Shown piece by piece: positions 50,092-58,654 of a stretch of 64,000 bases of DNA; the stretch's first letter is position 1, and every line of letters begins with the position of its first letter. Origin of the DNA: Kitasatospora viridis (GTDB lineage: Bacteria; Actinomycetota; Actinomycetes; Streptomycetales; Streptomycetaceae); contig NZ_VIWT01000005.1 in the NCBI RefSeq assembly GCF_007829815.1, forward strand, positions 590,084 through 654,083, read 5' to 3'. The notes under the pieces are model-generated. The model worked only from the letters and a program-made list of their open reading frames with translations, had not been told where the DNA came from and ran no database searches. The translations under genes were made by a program, and so were the position numbers.

Positions 50092-51492
50092 CTACAGGTA
50101 TTGACAGGTATCCCGGCGCAGGAACCGCCCGTGGCCGGCCCGCCCCAGCCACCGCCCCCGGTCCAGCACCACCGCGCCCCGGGAGAGCACGGTGCGCACC
50201 CCGCCGCCCACCCGGGTGCCCTCGTAGGCCGAGTAGTCCACGTTCATGTGGTGGGTCGCGGCGGACAGGGTGTGCGCGGCCGCCGGGTCGTAGACCACCA
50301 GGTCGGCGTCGGAGCCGGGCGCGATGGTGCCCTTGCGCGGGTAGAGCCCGAACATCCGGGCCGGCGCGGCGCAGGCGATCTCCACCCAGCGCCGCCGCGA
50401 GATCCGGCCGTCCAGCACCGCCTGGTGCAGCAGGTCCATCCGGTCCTCGACGCCGGGCAGGCCGTTCGGGATCTTCGAGAAGTCGCCCCGGCCCAGCTCT
50501 TTTTGACCCACGAAGCAGAACGGGCAGTGGTCGGTGGAGACCACCTGGAGGTCGTCGGTGCGCAGGCCCTTCCACAGCTCGGCCTGGTGCTCGCGCGGGC
50601 GCAGCGGCGTGGAGCAGACGTACTTGGCGCCCTCGAAGTCCGGCTCGGCCAGCTTGTCCACGTCCAGGAAGAGGTACTGCGGGCAGGTCTCGCCGAACAC
50701 CGGCAGCCCCTGGTCCCGGGCGGTGGCGATCTCGGCGAGCGCCGAGCCGGCCGACACGTGCACCACGTAGAGCGGCGAGCCGGCCACCTGGGCCAGCTTG
50801 ACGGCCCGGTGCACCGCCTCCGCCTCCAGCAGCTCGCGGCGCACCTCGCCGTGGTAGCGCGGGTCGCTGCGGCCGGCCGCCAGCGCCTGCTCCACCAGCA
50901 CGTCGATGGCGATGCCGTTCTCCGCGTGCACCATCACCAGCGCGCGGTTGTCGGCGGCCCGCTGCATGGCCCGCAGGATCCGCCCGTCGTCGCTGTAGAA
51001 CACGCCGGGGTAGGCCATGAAGAGCTTGAAGGAGGTGGACTCGCCGGAGTCGGTGAGCTGGTCCATCTCCTTCAGCACCGGCTCGGTGACGTCCGAGACG
51101 ATGGTGTGGAAGCCGTAGTCGATCGCGCAGTTGCCCTCCGCCTTGGCGTGCCAGGCGTCCAGGCCGGCCCGCAGCGAGCCGCCGCGCGGCTGCACCGCGA
51201 AGTCCACGATGGTGGTGGTGCCGCCCCAGGCGGCGGCGCGGGTGCCGGTCTCGAAGGTGTCCGAGGCGGCGGTGCCGCCGAACGGCAGCTCCATGTGGGT
51301 GTGCGCGTCGACCCCGCCGGGGATCACGTAGCAGCCGGTGGCGTCGATCACCGTGTCGGCCTGCCAGGAGTCGGCGACGGCGCTGCCGGTGGCGGCCAGC
51401 GCGACCACCGTCTGACCGTCGATCAGGACGTCCGCGCGCAGCTCGTCGGCGGCGGTGACGACCAGTCCGTTGCTGATCCGGGTGCGGCTCAT
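50092..51492 (-). CDS. hydA: Dihydropyrimidinase / D-hydantoinase
   Basis: A 466-residue cyclic amidohydrolase that opens dihydropyrimidines (or hydantoins) to N-carbamoyl amino acids. Metal ligands lie in D-A-H-T-H-M-E-L-P-F-G-G. The carbamylated lysine is in S-F-K-L-F-M-A-Y-P-G, with further His in V-M-V-H-A-E-N-G and V-V-H-V-S. D-H in V-S-T-D-H-C-P-F is the catalytic Asp. ATG at 51492 overlaps the aminotransferase stop (ATGA). This is step 2 of reductive pyrimidine catabolism. Confidence 0.93.
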   Translation of the reverse strand: MSRTRISNGLVVTAADELRADVLIDGQTVVALAATGSAVADSWQADTVIDATGCYVIPGGVDAHTHMELPFGGTAASDTFETGTRAAAWGGTTTIVDFAVQPRGGSLRAGLDAWHAKAEGNCAIDYGFHTIVSDVTEPVLKEMDQLTDSGESTSFKLFMAYPGVFYSDDGRILRAMQRAADNRALVMVHAENGIAIDVLVEQALAAGRSDPRYHGEVRRELLEAEAVHRAVKLAQVAGSPLYVVHVSAGSALAEIATARDQGLPVFGETCPQYLFLDVDKLAEPDFEGAKYVCSTPLRPREHQAELWKGLRTDDLQVVSTDHCPFCFVGQKELGRGDFSKIPNGLPGVEDRMDLLHQAVLDGRISRRRWVEIACAAPARMFGLYPRKGTIAPGSDADLVVYDPAAAHTLSAATHHMNVDYSAYEGTRVGGGVRTVLSRGAVVLDRGRWLGRAGHGRFLRRDTCQYL

Positions 51493-52784
51493 GCCTGTGC
51501 CCTCCGCAGTGCCTCGATCAGCAGGGCCGCGCCCTCGCGGGCCTCCTCCGCCGTCAGGCTGAGCGGCGGGGCGACCCGCAGCGCGTCGCCGGCCCGGCCG
51601 CCCTTGCCGACCAGCAGGCCCAGCTCGCGGGCGTGCTCCAGCGTCGCGGCGGCCGTCGCCGCGTCCCGCAGGCCGACCCCGAGCATCAGCCCGCGCCCGC
51701 GCAGCTCCACCGGCAGGCCGGACTTCTCCAACTCCTCGCGGAGCACCGCGCCGACCCGCCGGGCGTTGCCCTGGAGGTCGTTCTCCAGCAGGTGGCGCAG
51801 GTTGGCCAGGGCGGCGGCGCAGGTGATCGGGCTGCCGCCGAAGGTGGAGATCGAGTTGGCCGCCAGCGAGTCCATCACCTCCGCCCGGGCCACCACGCCG
51901 CCCATCGACATGCCGTTGGCGATGCCCTTGGCGAAGGTCAGCACGTCCGGCGGGCCGGCCTGCCCGTGCGCCTGCCAACCCCAGAAGTGGTCGCCGGTGC
52001 GGCCCCAGCCGGTCTGCACCTCGTCGCTGATCCAGAGGATCCCGTGCCGGTCCAGCACCTCCTTGAAGGCCGCCAGCAGCCCGTCCGGCCCGCTGGTGAA
52101 CCCGCCGACGCCCTGGATCGGCTCGGCGATCAGCGCCGCCACCGTGCCCTCGGCCTGCCCGAGCATGTCCTCCAGGTCCGCCACGCAGGCGGCGGTGAAC
52201 TGATCGTCCGTCAGCTGGGCGAACGGCCCGGCCGTGCGCACCCCGCCGTGCACGTAGAGGGTCTGCAAGGGGGAGAGGCTGGTCGGCGACCAGGAGCCGT
52301 TGCCGGTCACGCCGATCGTGGAGAACGAGCGCCCGTGGTAGCTGTTGCGCAGCGCCAGCACCTGGTTGGAGCGCCGGTGGGTGGTGGCGAGCAGCAGCGC
52401 CAGCTCGTTGGCCTCGGTGCCGGAGGGGGTGAAGAACACCTTGGCGTCGGGGATGCCGGAGAGCGCGGCGATCTGCTCGGCCAACTCGACCATGGGGGTG
52501 GAGAGGTAGAGCGTGGAGGTGTGCAGGATCCGCCCGGCCTGCTCGGCCACCGCCCGGGTCACCTCGGGCAGCGCGTGCGCCGTCATGGTGGTCAGGATGC
52601 CGCCGAAGAAGTCGAGGTAGCGCTTGCCGGCGCTGTCCCAGACGTGCCGGCCCTCGCCGTGGGTCAGTTCGATCGGCTCGCGGTAGTAGGTGGCCAGCCA
52701 GGCCGGGGTGACGGCGCGGTGCCGGCGCAGCAGCTCGGCCGGGTCGACGGTGTGCGCGGTGGTGCGCGCCTGGAGGTCGGTCAT
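51489..52784 (-). CDS. Class III PLP aminotransferase (beta-alanine/beta-aminoisobutyrate type)
   Basis: A 431-residue class III aminotransferase. The PLP lysine is K286 (T-F-A-K-G-I-A-N-G), the Asp binding the pyridine nitrogen is in W-I-S-D-E-V-Q-T-G, and the phosphate site is S-G-T-E-A-N. Its position between beta-ureidopropionase and dihydropyrimidinase points to beta-alanine or 3-aminoisobutyrate as amino donor. ATG at 52784 follows GAGGCAGC. Coupled to hydA by a 4-nt overlap. Confidence 0.92.
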   Translation of the reverse strand: MTDLQARTTAHTVDPAELLRRHRAVTPAWLATYYREPIELTHGEGRHVWDSAGKRYLDFFGGILTTMTAHALPEVTRAVAEQAGRILHTSTLYLSTPMVELAEQIAALSGIPDAKVFFTPSGTEANELALLLATTHRRSNQVLALRNSYHGRSFSTIGVTGNGSWSPTSLSPLQTLYVHGGVRTAGPFAQLTDDQFTAACVADLEDMLGQAEGTVAALIAEPIQGVGGFTSGPDGLLAAFKEVLDRHGILWISDEVQTGWGRTGDHFWGWQAHGQAGPPDVLTFAKGIANGMSMGGVVARAEVMDSLAANSISTFGGSPITCAAALANLRHLLENDLQGNARRVGAVLREELEKSGLPVELRGRGLMLGVGLRDAATAAATLEHARELGLLVGKGGRAGDALRVAPPLSLTAEEAREGAALLIEALRRAQA

Positions 52785-52795
52785 CCGCTGCCTCC

Positions 52796-53644
52796 TCAGG
52801 CCTGCGCCAGCGGCCCGTAGGCCTCGGGACGGCGGTCGCGGTAGAACGCCCACTGCTGGCGGACCTGCTCGATCAGGCCCAGGTCCAGGTCGCGCACCAG
52901 CAGTTCCTCCGCCTTGTCCGAGGCCGCCTCGCCGACCAGTTGACCGCGCGGGTCGACGAAGTAGGAGGTGCCGTAGAAGTCGTTGTCGCCGTACTCCTCG
53001 GTGCCGACCCGGTTGATCGCCGCGATGAAGTACTCGTTGGCCACCGCCGCGGCCGGCTGTTCCAGCTGCCACAGGTAGGCCGACAGGCCCCGGCTGGTCG
53101 CCGAGGGGTTGTAGACGATCTGCGCGCCGGCCAGGCCCAGCGCCCGCCAGCCCTCCGGGAAGTGCCGGTCGTAGCAGATGTAGACGCCGACCTTTCCCAC
53201 GGCCGTGTCGAAGACCGGCCAGCCCAGGTTGCCGGGCTTGAAGTAGTACTTCTCCCAGAAGCCCTTGACCTGCGGGATGTGGTGCTTGCGGTACTTGCCG
53301 AGGTAGCTGCCGTCGGCGTCGATCACCGCGGCGGTGTTGTAGTAGACGCCGCTCTGCTCGACCTCGTAGACCGGCACCACGATCACCATGCCGAGCTCGC
53401 GGGCCAGCGAACGCATCCGCTGCACGGTCGGGCCGTCCGGCACCGGCTCGGCCCAGCGGTAGTGCTCGGGTTCCTGCACCTGGCAGAAGTAGGGGGAGTT
53501 GAAGACCTCCTGGAACCCGATGATCTGCGCGCCGTCGGCGGCGGCGGCGCGGGCGTACTGCTCGTGGAGGTCGATCATCGAGGACTGGTCGCCGGTCCAG
53601 CGGGCCTGGACCAGTGCGGCTCGGACGATCTGCGACTGCGACAT
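52796..53644 (-). CDS. Beta-ureidopropionase (nitrilase superfamily)
   Basis: A 282-residue carbon-nitrogen hydrolase that hydrolyses N-carbamoyl-beta-alanine to beta-alanine, ammonia and CO2. The triad is E46 (F-Q-E-V-F), K120 (K-Y-R-K-H-H-I-P) and C157 (Y-I-C-Y-D-R-H-F-P-E). ATG at 53644 is chosen with AGGAG 8 nt before it; a GTG three codons upstream is too close to that site. First gene of a four-gene operon (hydrolase, aminotransferase, dihydropyrimidinase, LLM enzyme). The first-step dihydropyrimidine dehydrogenase is not in the window. Confidence 0.93.
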   Translation of the reverse strand: MSQSQIVRAALVQARWTGDQSSMIDLHEQYARAAAADGAQIIGFQEVFNSPYFCQVQEPEHYRWAEPVPDGPTVQRMRSLARELGMVIVVPVYEVEQSGVYYNTAAVIDADGSYLGKYRKHHIPQVKGFWEKYYFKPGNLGWPVFDTAVGKVGVYICYDRHFPEGWRALGLAGAQIVYNPSATSRGLSAYLWQLEQPAAAVANEYFIAAINRVGTEEYGDNDFYGTSYFVDPRGQLVGEAASDKAEELLVRDLDLGLIEQVRQQWAFYRDRRPEAYGPLAQA

Positions 53645-53801
53645 GGGCACCACTCCTGACGGGTTGGTGAAGCACAGGCGTGTGGCAGGTGTTCTGATGG
53701 CCTCCCCCTACGGCGGGCGACCGAACCCCGACAGTGTGTCAGCCGAAACCCCCGGTGGCCGACAACCGGTGACACTCCGTCGCCCGCGTGGCGGCGCTGC
53801 G

Positions 53802-54692
53802 TCAACCCGGATTGCCGTCGGCCGCGCGCTTGGGCACGCCCTCGCGGCCGGCGGGCATCGAAGGGTGCCGACCGATCACGATCACGCCCGCGACCATCGC
53901 CAGCAGCCCCAGCGTCTCCCAGGTCAGCGCGGCCGGTGAGACCCGCAGCCGGTCGCCCAGGAACCCGACGGCGCAGACGATCCCCGCCAGCGGCTGGGCG
54001 GCGGTCAGCGCGGGCAGCGACATCTTCAGCGGCGCGGCCTCGAACGCGCTCTGCACCAGCAGCAGCCCGACCACGCCCAGCCCGACCACCGCGTACGGCT
54101 CCCAGTGGTGCAGCGCCGAGAAGATCCCGCCGTGGCTGGCGTGCCGCGAGCTGGCCCGGCTCAGCGCGTCCTGCAGCCCGTACAGCAGCCCGGCCGCCAG
54201 CGCGAGCAAGGTGGCCTCCTCGAACAGCGGCAGCCGCTTGGCCAGCGAGACCAGCAGCAGCGCCAGGCCCGCCACGATCCCGAAGACCAGCCAGTGCCGC
54301 AGCTCGGAGGCGGTCGCCCCGCCGCCCTTCGGGTCCCCGGCCGCGATGAACACCGTCACCCCCACCCCGAGCAGCACCACCCCGCCCCAGCCGGAGAAGC
54401 CCAGCCGCTGCCGGTAGAGCAGGCGGGCCAGCGCCATCGCGAAGACCAGGTTGACGGTCAGCAGCGGCTCCACCAGCGAGACCTCGCCCGCGCGCAGGGC
54501 CAGCCCGCTGAGCACCAGGCCGGCCACCATCACGGCGATCCCGAGCAACCAGTCGGGCATCCGGCACAGGTCCAGCAGCAGCCGCCAGCGCAGCAGGTCG
54601 GCGCGCGGGGCGCGCTGGGCCGCGTGCTGCTGGAGCACGAAGCCGAGGCCGAGGCAGCAGGCCGCGCCGACCGCGAGGAGGAAGACCGCCAC
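53802..54692 (-). CDS. DMT-superfamily transporter
   Basis: A 296-residue membrane protein with about nine to ten hydrophobic segments and an EamA-like repeat (G-E-V-S-L-V-E-P-L-L-T-V-N-L-V-F-A near helix 3). Streptomycetes carry several such DMT proteins of unknown substrate. GTG at 54692 begins the first helix directly. C-terminal 20 residues are hydrophilic. It may export or import a small metabolite; context gives no clue. Confidence 0.85.
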   Translation of the reverse strand: MAVFLLAVGAACCLGLGFVLQQHAAQRAPRADLLRWRLLLDLCRMPDWLLGIAVMVAGLVLSGLALRAGEVSLVEPLLTVNLVFAMALARLLYRQRLGFSGWGGVVLLGVGVTVFIAAGDPKGGGATASELRHWLVFGIVAGLALLLVSLAKRLPLFEEATLLALAAGLLYGLQDALSRASSRHASHGGIFSALHHWEPYAVVGLGVVGLLLVQSAFEAAPLKMSLPALTAAQPLAGIVCAVGFLGDRLRVSPAALTWETLGLLAMVAGVIVIGRHPSMPAGREGVPKRAADGNPG

Positions 54693-54830
54693 TCAGGATC
54701 ACCCGGTAGGTCGTGCTGGCCCGCCGCGCCCCCACGCCGGGCCGGATCGCGGCCAGCGTACCTCCGGTCCGGCGACAGCGGACGGGCTCTTCGGCAGGTC
54801 GCGCGTGTCGGCGGGCGGCGGGCGGTTTGG

Positions 54831-55448
54831 ATGGCCGGTATGAGAGCCCTGCTGGCGCGGTGGCAGCTGCCGACCCTGATCGAGCACCACGACCCGAGCG
54901 GGGTCAAGGCGCTCTACTCGGCCGTCAACGCCTTCGTCTCGGTCGCCGTGATGGCGCTGATCGCGCACTACTCGAACGAGCCGTTCCTCTTCCCCTCGCT
55001 CGGGCCGACCGCGTTCCTGCTCTTCTACACGCCGCTGGCCGCGCCCGCCTCGCCGCGCAACACGCTCTGCGGGCACCTGATCGGGGTGCTCGCCGGGTAC
55101 GCGGCGCTGGCGGCGACCGGGCTGCTGCACACCGGGCCGAACCTGAACGACATCGGCTGGGCCCGGGTCGGTGCGGCCGCGATCGCGCTCGGGGTGACCT
55201 GCGGGCTGATGCCGCTGTTCGGCGTGGCCCACCCGCCGGCCGGCGCGACCACGCTGATCGTCGCGCTCGGCCTGCTGCGCACGCCGCGCCAGCTCGCCGT
55301 GGTGATGCTCGCGGTCCTGGTGCTGGTGATCCAGGGGGTGCTGGTGAACCGGCTGGCCGGGATCCGCTATCCGCTCTGGCGCCCGGTGGCGCAGGGCGCA
55401 CCGTCAAAGGGGAGTGGACTCCCCGTCTCCGGAGGGAGCCGGCCGTGA
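54831..55448 (+). CDS. HPP-family membrane protein
   Basis: A 205-residue protein with four hydrophobic segments. The H-P-P-A-G-A motif in L-F-G-V-A-H-P-P-A-G-A-T-T-L names the family. F-P-S-L-G-P-T-A-F and S-P-R-N-T-L-C-G-H are also conserved. Relatives have been linked to nitrite transport in plants; that function is not established here. ATG at 54831 or 54840; neither has a strong ribosome site. The stop overlaps the next GTG. Confidence 0.88.
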   Translation: MAGMRALLARWQLPTLIEHHDPSGVKALYSAVNAFVSVAVMALIAHYSNEPFLFPSLGPTAFLLFYTPLAAPASPRNTLCGHLIGVLAGYAALAATGLLHTGPNLNDIGWARVGAAAIALGVTCGLMPLFGVAHPPAGATTLIVALGLLRTPRQLAVVMLAVLVLVIQGVLVNRLAGIRYPLWRPVAQGAPSKGSGLPVSGGSRP

Positions 55449-55750
55449 TCGTGCGGATCTGGGAGGCGCAGGTCGCGCCGAAGCGGGTGGCAGAGTTCTG
55501 CGCGGTGCTCCAGGCGCAGGTGATGCCGCAGTTGACCGGCCTGGACGGCTACCTCGGCGGTGAGCTGCTGCGCTCGCTGCCGGACAGCACGCACCGGGTG
55601 CTGGTGGTGACGCGGTGGCGCGACGAGGAGGCGCTGCGCGGGTACGCCGGGCCGATGTGGGCGATGCGGCCGGTCTGGTCGGACAGCGAGCTGGGGTACC
55701 TGGAGCACCCGCCGGAGGTGTCGCACTTCAGCGTGTTGATGAGCTCGTGA
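55445..55750 (+). CDS. Small antibiotic-biosynthesis-monooxygenase-type (ABM) domain protein
   Basis: A 101-residue dimeric alpha-beta-barrel-like protein. It opens I-V-R-I-W-E-A-Q-V and has L-D-G-Y-L-G-G-E-L-L and V-V-T-R-W-R-D-E-E-A-L-R-G-Y-A, the ABM pattern. These may act as small oxygenases, haem-related proteins or stress proteins. GTG at 55445 overlaps the HPP gene stop, so the two are coupled. No substrate is indicated. Confidence 0.8.
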   Translation: MIVRIWEAQVAPKRVAEFCAVLQAQVMPQLTGLDGYLGGELLRSLPDSTHRVLVVTRWRDEEALRGYAGPMWAMRPVWSDSELGYLEHPPEVSHFSVLMSS

Positions 55751-55763
55751 CGCTCTCGGACTG

Positions 55764-55813
55764 ACCGCAAAGAAGTCTTCGCAAAGATACCTTTGCAAAA
55801 TACTCTTTGCGGT
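55764..55813 (+). promoter_or_regulatory. Nested palindromic operator of the ArsR-like regulator
   Basis: Outer arms ACCGCAAAG (55764-55772) and CTTTGCGGT (55805-55813) are perfect complements. Inner arms GCAAAG (55781-55786) and CTTTGC (55791-55796) are also perfect. Four copies of GCAAAG in two nested palindromes lie directly before the regulator gene and cover the expected promoter, so autoregulation is likely. Confidence 0.75.
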
Positions 55814-55827
55814 CTACCGTGATACCC

Positions 55828-56421
55828 ATGAGCGAACCCACCGACGACTTCTCGCGGGTCGTCCTCGACGCCAAGGGCCTCAAAGCCCTGGCCCACCCGG
55901 TCCGGGTGCGGCTGCTCGCCTTGCTCCGCCGCAACGGGCCCTCCACCGCGACCCGGCTCGCCACCGAGCTCGACCTCAACTCCGGCGCCACCAGCTACCA
56001 CCTGCGCCAGCTCGCCGCCGCCGGGTTCGTCGCGGAGGACACCGAGCGCGGCAACGCCCGCGACCGCTGGTGGCGGGCCGTCTACCAGGCCACCAGGCTC
56101 GACGACAACGAGCTCGCCAACAGCGAGGACGGGCAGGCCTTCCTCCAGTCGGTGCTCGCCCTGCACACCCAGCGCGCCCGACGCACCATCAACGAACTGC
56201 CCACGATGGCCAGTCCGTGGCGCGAGACCTTCGACCTCAGCGACTGGTCGCTGCGGCTCACCCCCGAGGAGGCGCACCGGCTGAACGCCGAGCTGGCCGA
56301 GGTGGTCGGCCGCTACCGGCGCCACGACGCGGGGGCCGAGGGCCCGGCCGGCACCGAGCGGGTCGCGCTGATCATCCAGCAGCTGCCGGAGCCCGAGGGC
56401 GCTGAGGACGAGCCGTGCTGA
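55828..56421 (+). CDS. ArsR-like winged-helix regulator
   Basis: A 197-residue regulator. The winged helix at about residues 10-90 contains L-A-H-P-V-R-V-R-L-L-A-L-L, then A-T-R-L-A-T-E-L-D-L-N-S-G-A-T-S-Y-H-L-R-Q-L. A C-terminal helical part of about 100 residues has E-E-A-H-R-L-N-A-E-L near residue 150. ATG at 55828 has no ribosome site; a TACCGT at 55815-55820 is only 7 nt before it, so the message is probably leaderless. It overlaps the MFS start by 7 nt and probably controls both genes. Confidence 0.87.
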   Translation: MSEPTDDFSRVVLDAKGLKALAHPVRVRLLALLRRNGPSTATRLATELDLNSGATSYHLRQLAAAGFVAEDTERGNARDRWWRAVYQATRLDDNELANSEDGQAFLQSVLALHTQRARRTINELPTMASPWRETFDLSDWSLRLTPEEAHRLNAELAEVVGRYRRHDAGAEGPAGTERVALIIQQLPEPEGAEDEPC

Positions 56422-57707
56422 CCTTACGACCGGCCCCGCTGACGCGGCTGCTGATCGCCAACGGGGTGTCACTTCTCGGCACCCGGGTCGCCGCGATCGC
56501 CTTGCCCTGGTTCGTCCTCGCCACCACCGGTAGCGCTGCGCGCACCGGCGTGGTGGCCGCCTTCGAGCTGCTGCCGTACGTGCTGGCCAAGGCGTTCAGC
56601 GGACCCCTGGTGGACCGGGTGGGCGCCCGCCGGGTGGCCGTGACCGCCGACCTGCTGAGTGCGCTGGCGGCCGTGGGCGCGCCGGTGCTGCACGCGCTCG
56701 GTCTGCTCTCCTTCCCGCTGCTGCTGCTCTTCGGCGTGCTGCTGGGCAGCGCCCGGGGGCCGGGCGACCTGGCCAAGTACGTGCTGATCCCCGAGCTCGC
56801 CGAGCGCACCGGCCAGCGGCTGGAACGCGCCAGCGGCATCGTCTCGGTGGCCGAGCGGCTGGCCCAGGGCACCCTCGGCCCCGCCGTCGGCGGCCTGCTG
56901 GTGACGGCCTGCGGACCGCTCGCCGCGATGCTGGTGAACGGCGCCTCGTTCGCCGTGGTCGCCGCGATGGTCGGCCTCGGGCTGCCGCGCGACGCCGGGC
57001 GGCCCGTGGTCACCGCGCCGGCGGCGGAATCCGGGGAGCCCGGCTACTGGCGGCAGTTCGGGGAGGGCCTGGCCTTCCTGCGCGACGACCGGCTGCTGCT
57101 CGCGCTCACCGCGATGATCACGGTGACCAACCTGCTCGACGCCGCCTTCACCGCCGTGCTGCTGCCGGTCTGGGCCCAGCGCACCGGCCAGGGCGCGGGC
57201 GTGGTCGGCCTGCTGTTCGCGGTCTCCGGCGCGGCGGGCGTCGGCGGCAGCCTGATCGCCGCTGCCGTCGCCCACCGGCTGCCGCGCCGGCTGGTTTTCT
57301 TCCTCGCCTTCCTGGTCGCCGGCGCGCCGCGCTTCGTCGCCCTCGCGCTGCACCTGCCGCTGCCCGGGCTGATCGGCGTCTTCGTCGCCTCCGGCTTCGC
57401 GGCCGGGTTCATCAACCCGATCCTCGGCGCGATCGACTTCGAGCGGATCCCGCGCCGGATGCTCGGCCGGGTCGGCGCGATCGGCGACGCCCTCGGCTGG
57501 GCCGGCATCCCGCTCGGCACCGTGCTGGCGGGCCTGGCGGTCGGCGCGGCCGGGGTGGCCCCGGTGCTGCTGGTGGCGGGCGGGCTGTACTTCCTCACCA
57601 CCAACCTGACGGGCTTCCGCCACGAGTGGCGGGAGATGGACCGGCGCCGACCGGCCGCGGCTCCTAAGCCTGCAGTAGCGCCGGACACGGTGCCCAGCGA
57701 GGTGTGA
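56415..57707 (+). CDS. MFS transporter
   Basis: A 430-residue major-facilitator protein with about 12 helices, of the MFS_3/enterobactin-exporter-like group: N-G-V-S-L-L-G-T-R-V near helix 1, G-P-L-V-D-R-V-G-A-R-R-V in the 2-3 loop, and G-P-A-V-G-G-L-L-V. GTG at 56415 lies inside the regulator gene, so the pump is translationally coupled to its ArsR-like regulator. The 3-prime end runs into a 14-bp tandem repeat. Probably an efflux pump; substrate unknown. Confidence 0.9.
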   Translation: MLTLRPAPLTRLLIANGVSLLGTRVAAIALPWFVLATTGSAARTGVVAAFELLPYVLAKAFSGPLVDRVGARRVAVTADLLSALAAVGAPVLHALGLLSFPLLLLFGVLLGSARGPGDLAKYVLIPELAERTGQRLERASGIVSVAERLAQGTLGPAVGGLLVTACGPLAAMLVNGASFAVVAAMVGLGLPRDAGRPVVTAPAAESGEPGYWRQFGEGLAFLRDDRLLLALTAMITVTNLLDAAFTAVLLPVWAQRTGQGAGVVGLLFAVSGAAGVGGSLIAAAVAHRLPRRLVFFLAFLVAGAPRFVALALHLPLPGLIGVFVASGFAAGFINPILGAIDFERIPRRMLGRVGAIGDALGWAGIPLGTVLAGLAVGAAGVAPVLLVAGGLYFLTTNLTGFRHEWREMDRRRPAAAPKPAVAPDTVPSEV

Positions 57708-57722
57708 TCAGCGAGGTGTGAT
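57695..57722. repeat. Perfect 14-bp tandem repeat between convergent genes
   Basis: CAGCGAGGTGTGAT occurs at 57695-57708 and 57709-57722. The first copy carries the MFS stop codon and the second abuts the stop of the convergent NmrA-like gene. Confidence 0.85.
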
Positions 57723-58555
57723 CAGCTCCAGCGGCCCGCGGCGGCCGCCTCGCTGACGAACTCCTCGAACGAGCGGGCCGGCCGGCCCAGCGCCCGCTGG
57801 ACCCCGTCGGCGGCGCCCGGGTTCCGGCCCTCCCGGACCTGCGTCAGCAGGCCGGTCAGCGTCCGGGCCACCGCGACCGGCGCACCGTGTGCCACCAGCT
57901 GTTCGGTGTAGGCCTCGGGGGAGACGTCCAGGTGACGGACCGTCCGGCCGGTCGCGGCGGTGATCAGCTCGACCGCCTCGGCGAAGCCGAGCTCCCGGGG
58001 GCCGGTCAGGTCGTAGGTCTGCCCGGCGTGCCGGTCGTCGGTCAGCGCGGCGGCGGCCACCTCGGCGATGTCCTCCGCGTCCACGAACGGCGTGCGGCCC
58101 GCGCCGACCGGCAGCGCCACGGTGCCGGTCAGCACGTCGGGCAGCCAGAAGGTCTCGCTGAAGTTCTGCGCGAACCAGTCCGGCCGCAGCACCGTCCAGC
58201 CGACGCCGCTCTCCCGCACCGCCCGCTCGGCGGTCTTCAACGGGTGGCCGTCGTCGGCCGCGCCGACCCCGTGGGCCGAGAGCAGCACCAGCCGCCGCAC
58301 GCCGGCGGCCACCGCCTCGGTGACCAGGCGCGGGATCCGCTCCTGCGGATCCGCGGCGTGCAGGTCGGGTTCGAGCAGGTAGAGGGCGGCGGCGCCGTCG
58401 AGGGCGGGGCCCCACGTCGTCGGGGCGCCGAGGTCGAGGTGGGCCTCGCCGCCGGAGCGGGAGGCCGTGCGGACCGGGTGGCCGGCCGCGCGCAGGCGGC
58501 GGGCGATGCGGCGGCCGGTGGTACCGGTGCCGCCGAGAACCAGAATCGTCTCCAT
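57722..58555 (-). CDS. NmrA-like NAD(P)-binding protein
   Basis: A 277-residue atypical SDR. The cofactor motif G-G-T-G-T-T-G is at residues 8-14, with V-R-R-L-V-L-L-S-A-H-G, then K-T-A-E-R-A-V-R-E-S-G-V-G-W-T-V-L-R-P near residue 120. No Y-x3-K is needed in this family. Such proteins act as redox sensors or quinone/ether reductases. ATG at 58555 diverges from the AraC gene, whose operator-like repeats lie between them. Confidence 0.87.
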   Translation of the reverse strand: METILVLGGTGTTGRRIARRLRAAGHPVRTASRSGGEAHLDLGAPTTWGPALDGAAALYLLEPDLHAADPQERIPRLVTEAVAAGVRRLVLLSAHGVGAADDGHPLKTAERAVRESGVGWTVLRPDWFAQNFSETFWLPDVLTGTVALPVGAGRTPFVDAEDIAEVAAAALTDDRHAGQTYDLTGPRELGFAEAVELITAATGRTVRHLDVSPEAYTEQLVAHGAPVAVARTLTGLLTQVREGRNPGAADGVQRALGRPARSFEEFVSEAAAAGRWS

Positions 58556-58581
58556 GACGGTCAGTCAACTCCGGCGGAGCC

Positions 58582-58625
58582 GGACGATCCATGGGAGATC
58601 GTCGCTGATCCCTCTGCGATCGTCC
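58582..58625. promoter_or_regulatory. GATCGTC repeats between NmrA-like and AraC genes
   Basis: GATCGTC occurs at 58597-58603 and 58618-58624, 21 bp (two turns) apart, the second extending to GATCGTCC. The inverted GGACGATC is at 58582-58589. Spacing and position suit an AraC-family dimer acting on the divergent promoters; a TAGCGT at 58641-58646 may be the -10 of the AraC gene. Confidence 0.5.
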
Positions 58626-58654
58626 AGCGCCACGACCGGCTAGCGTGGGCCGAC

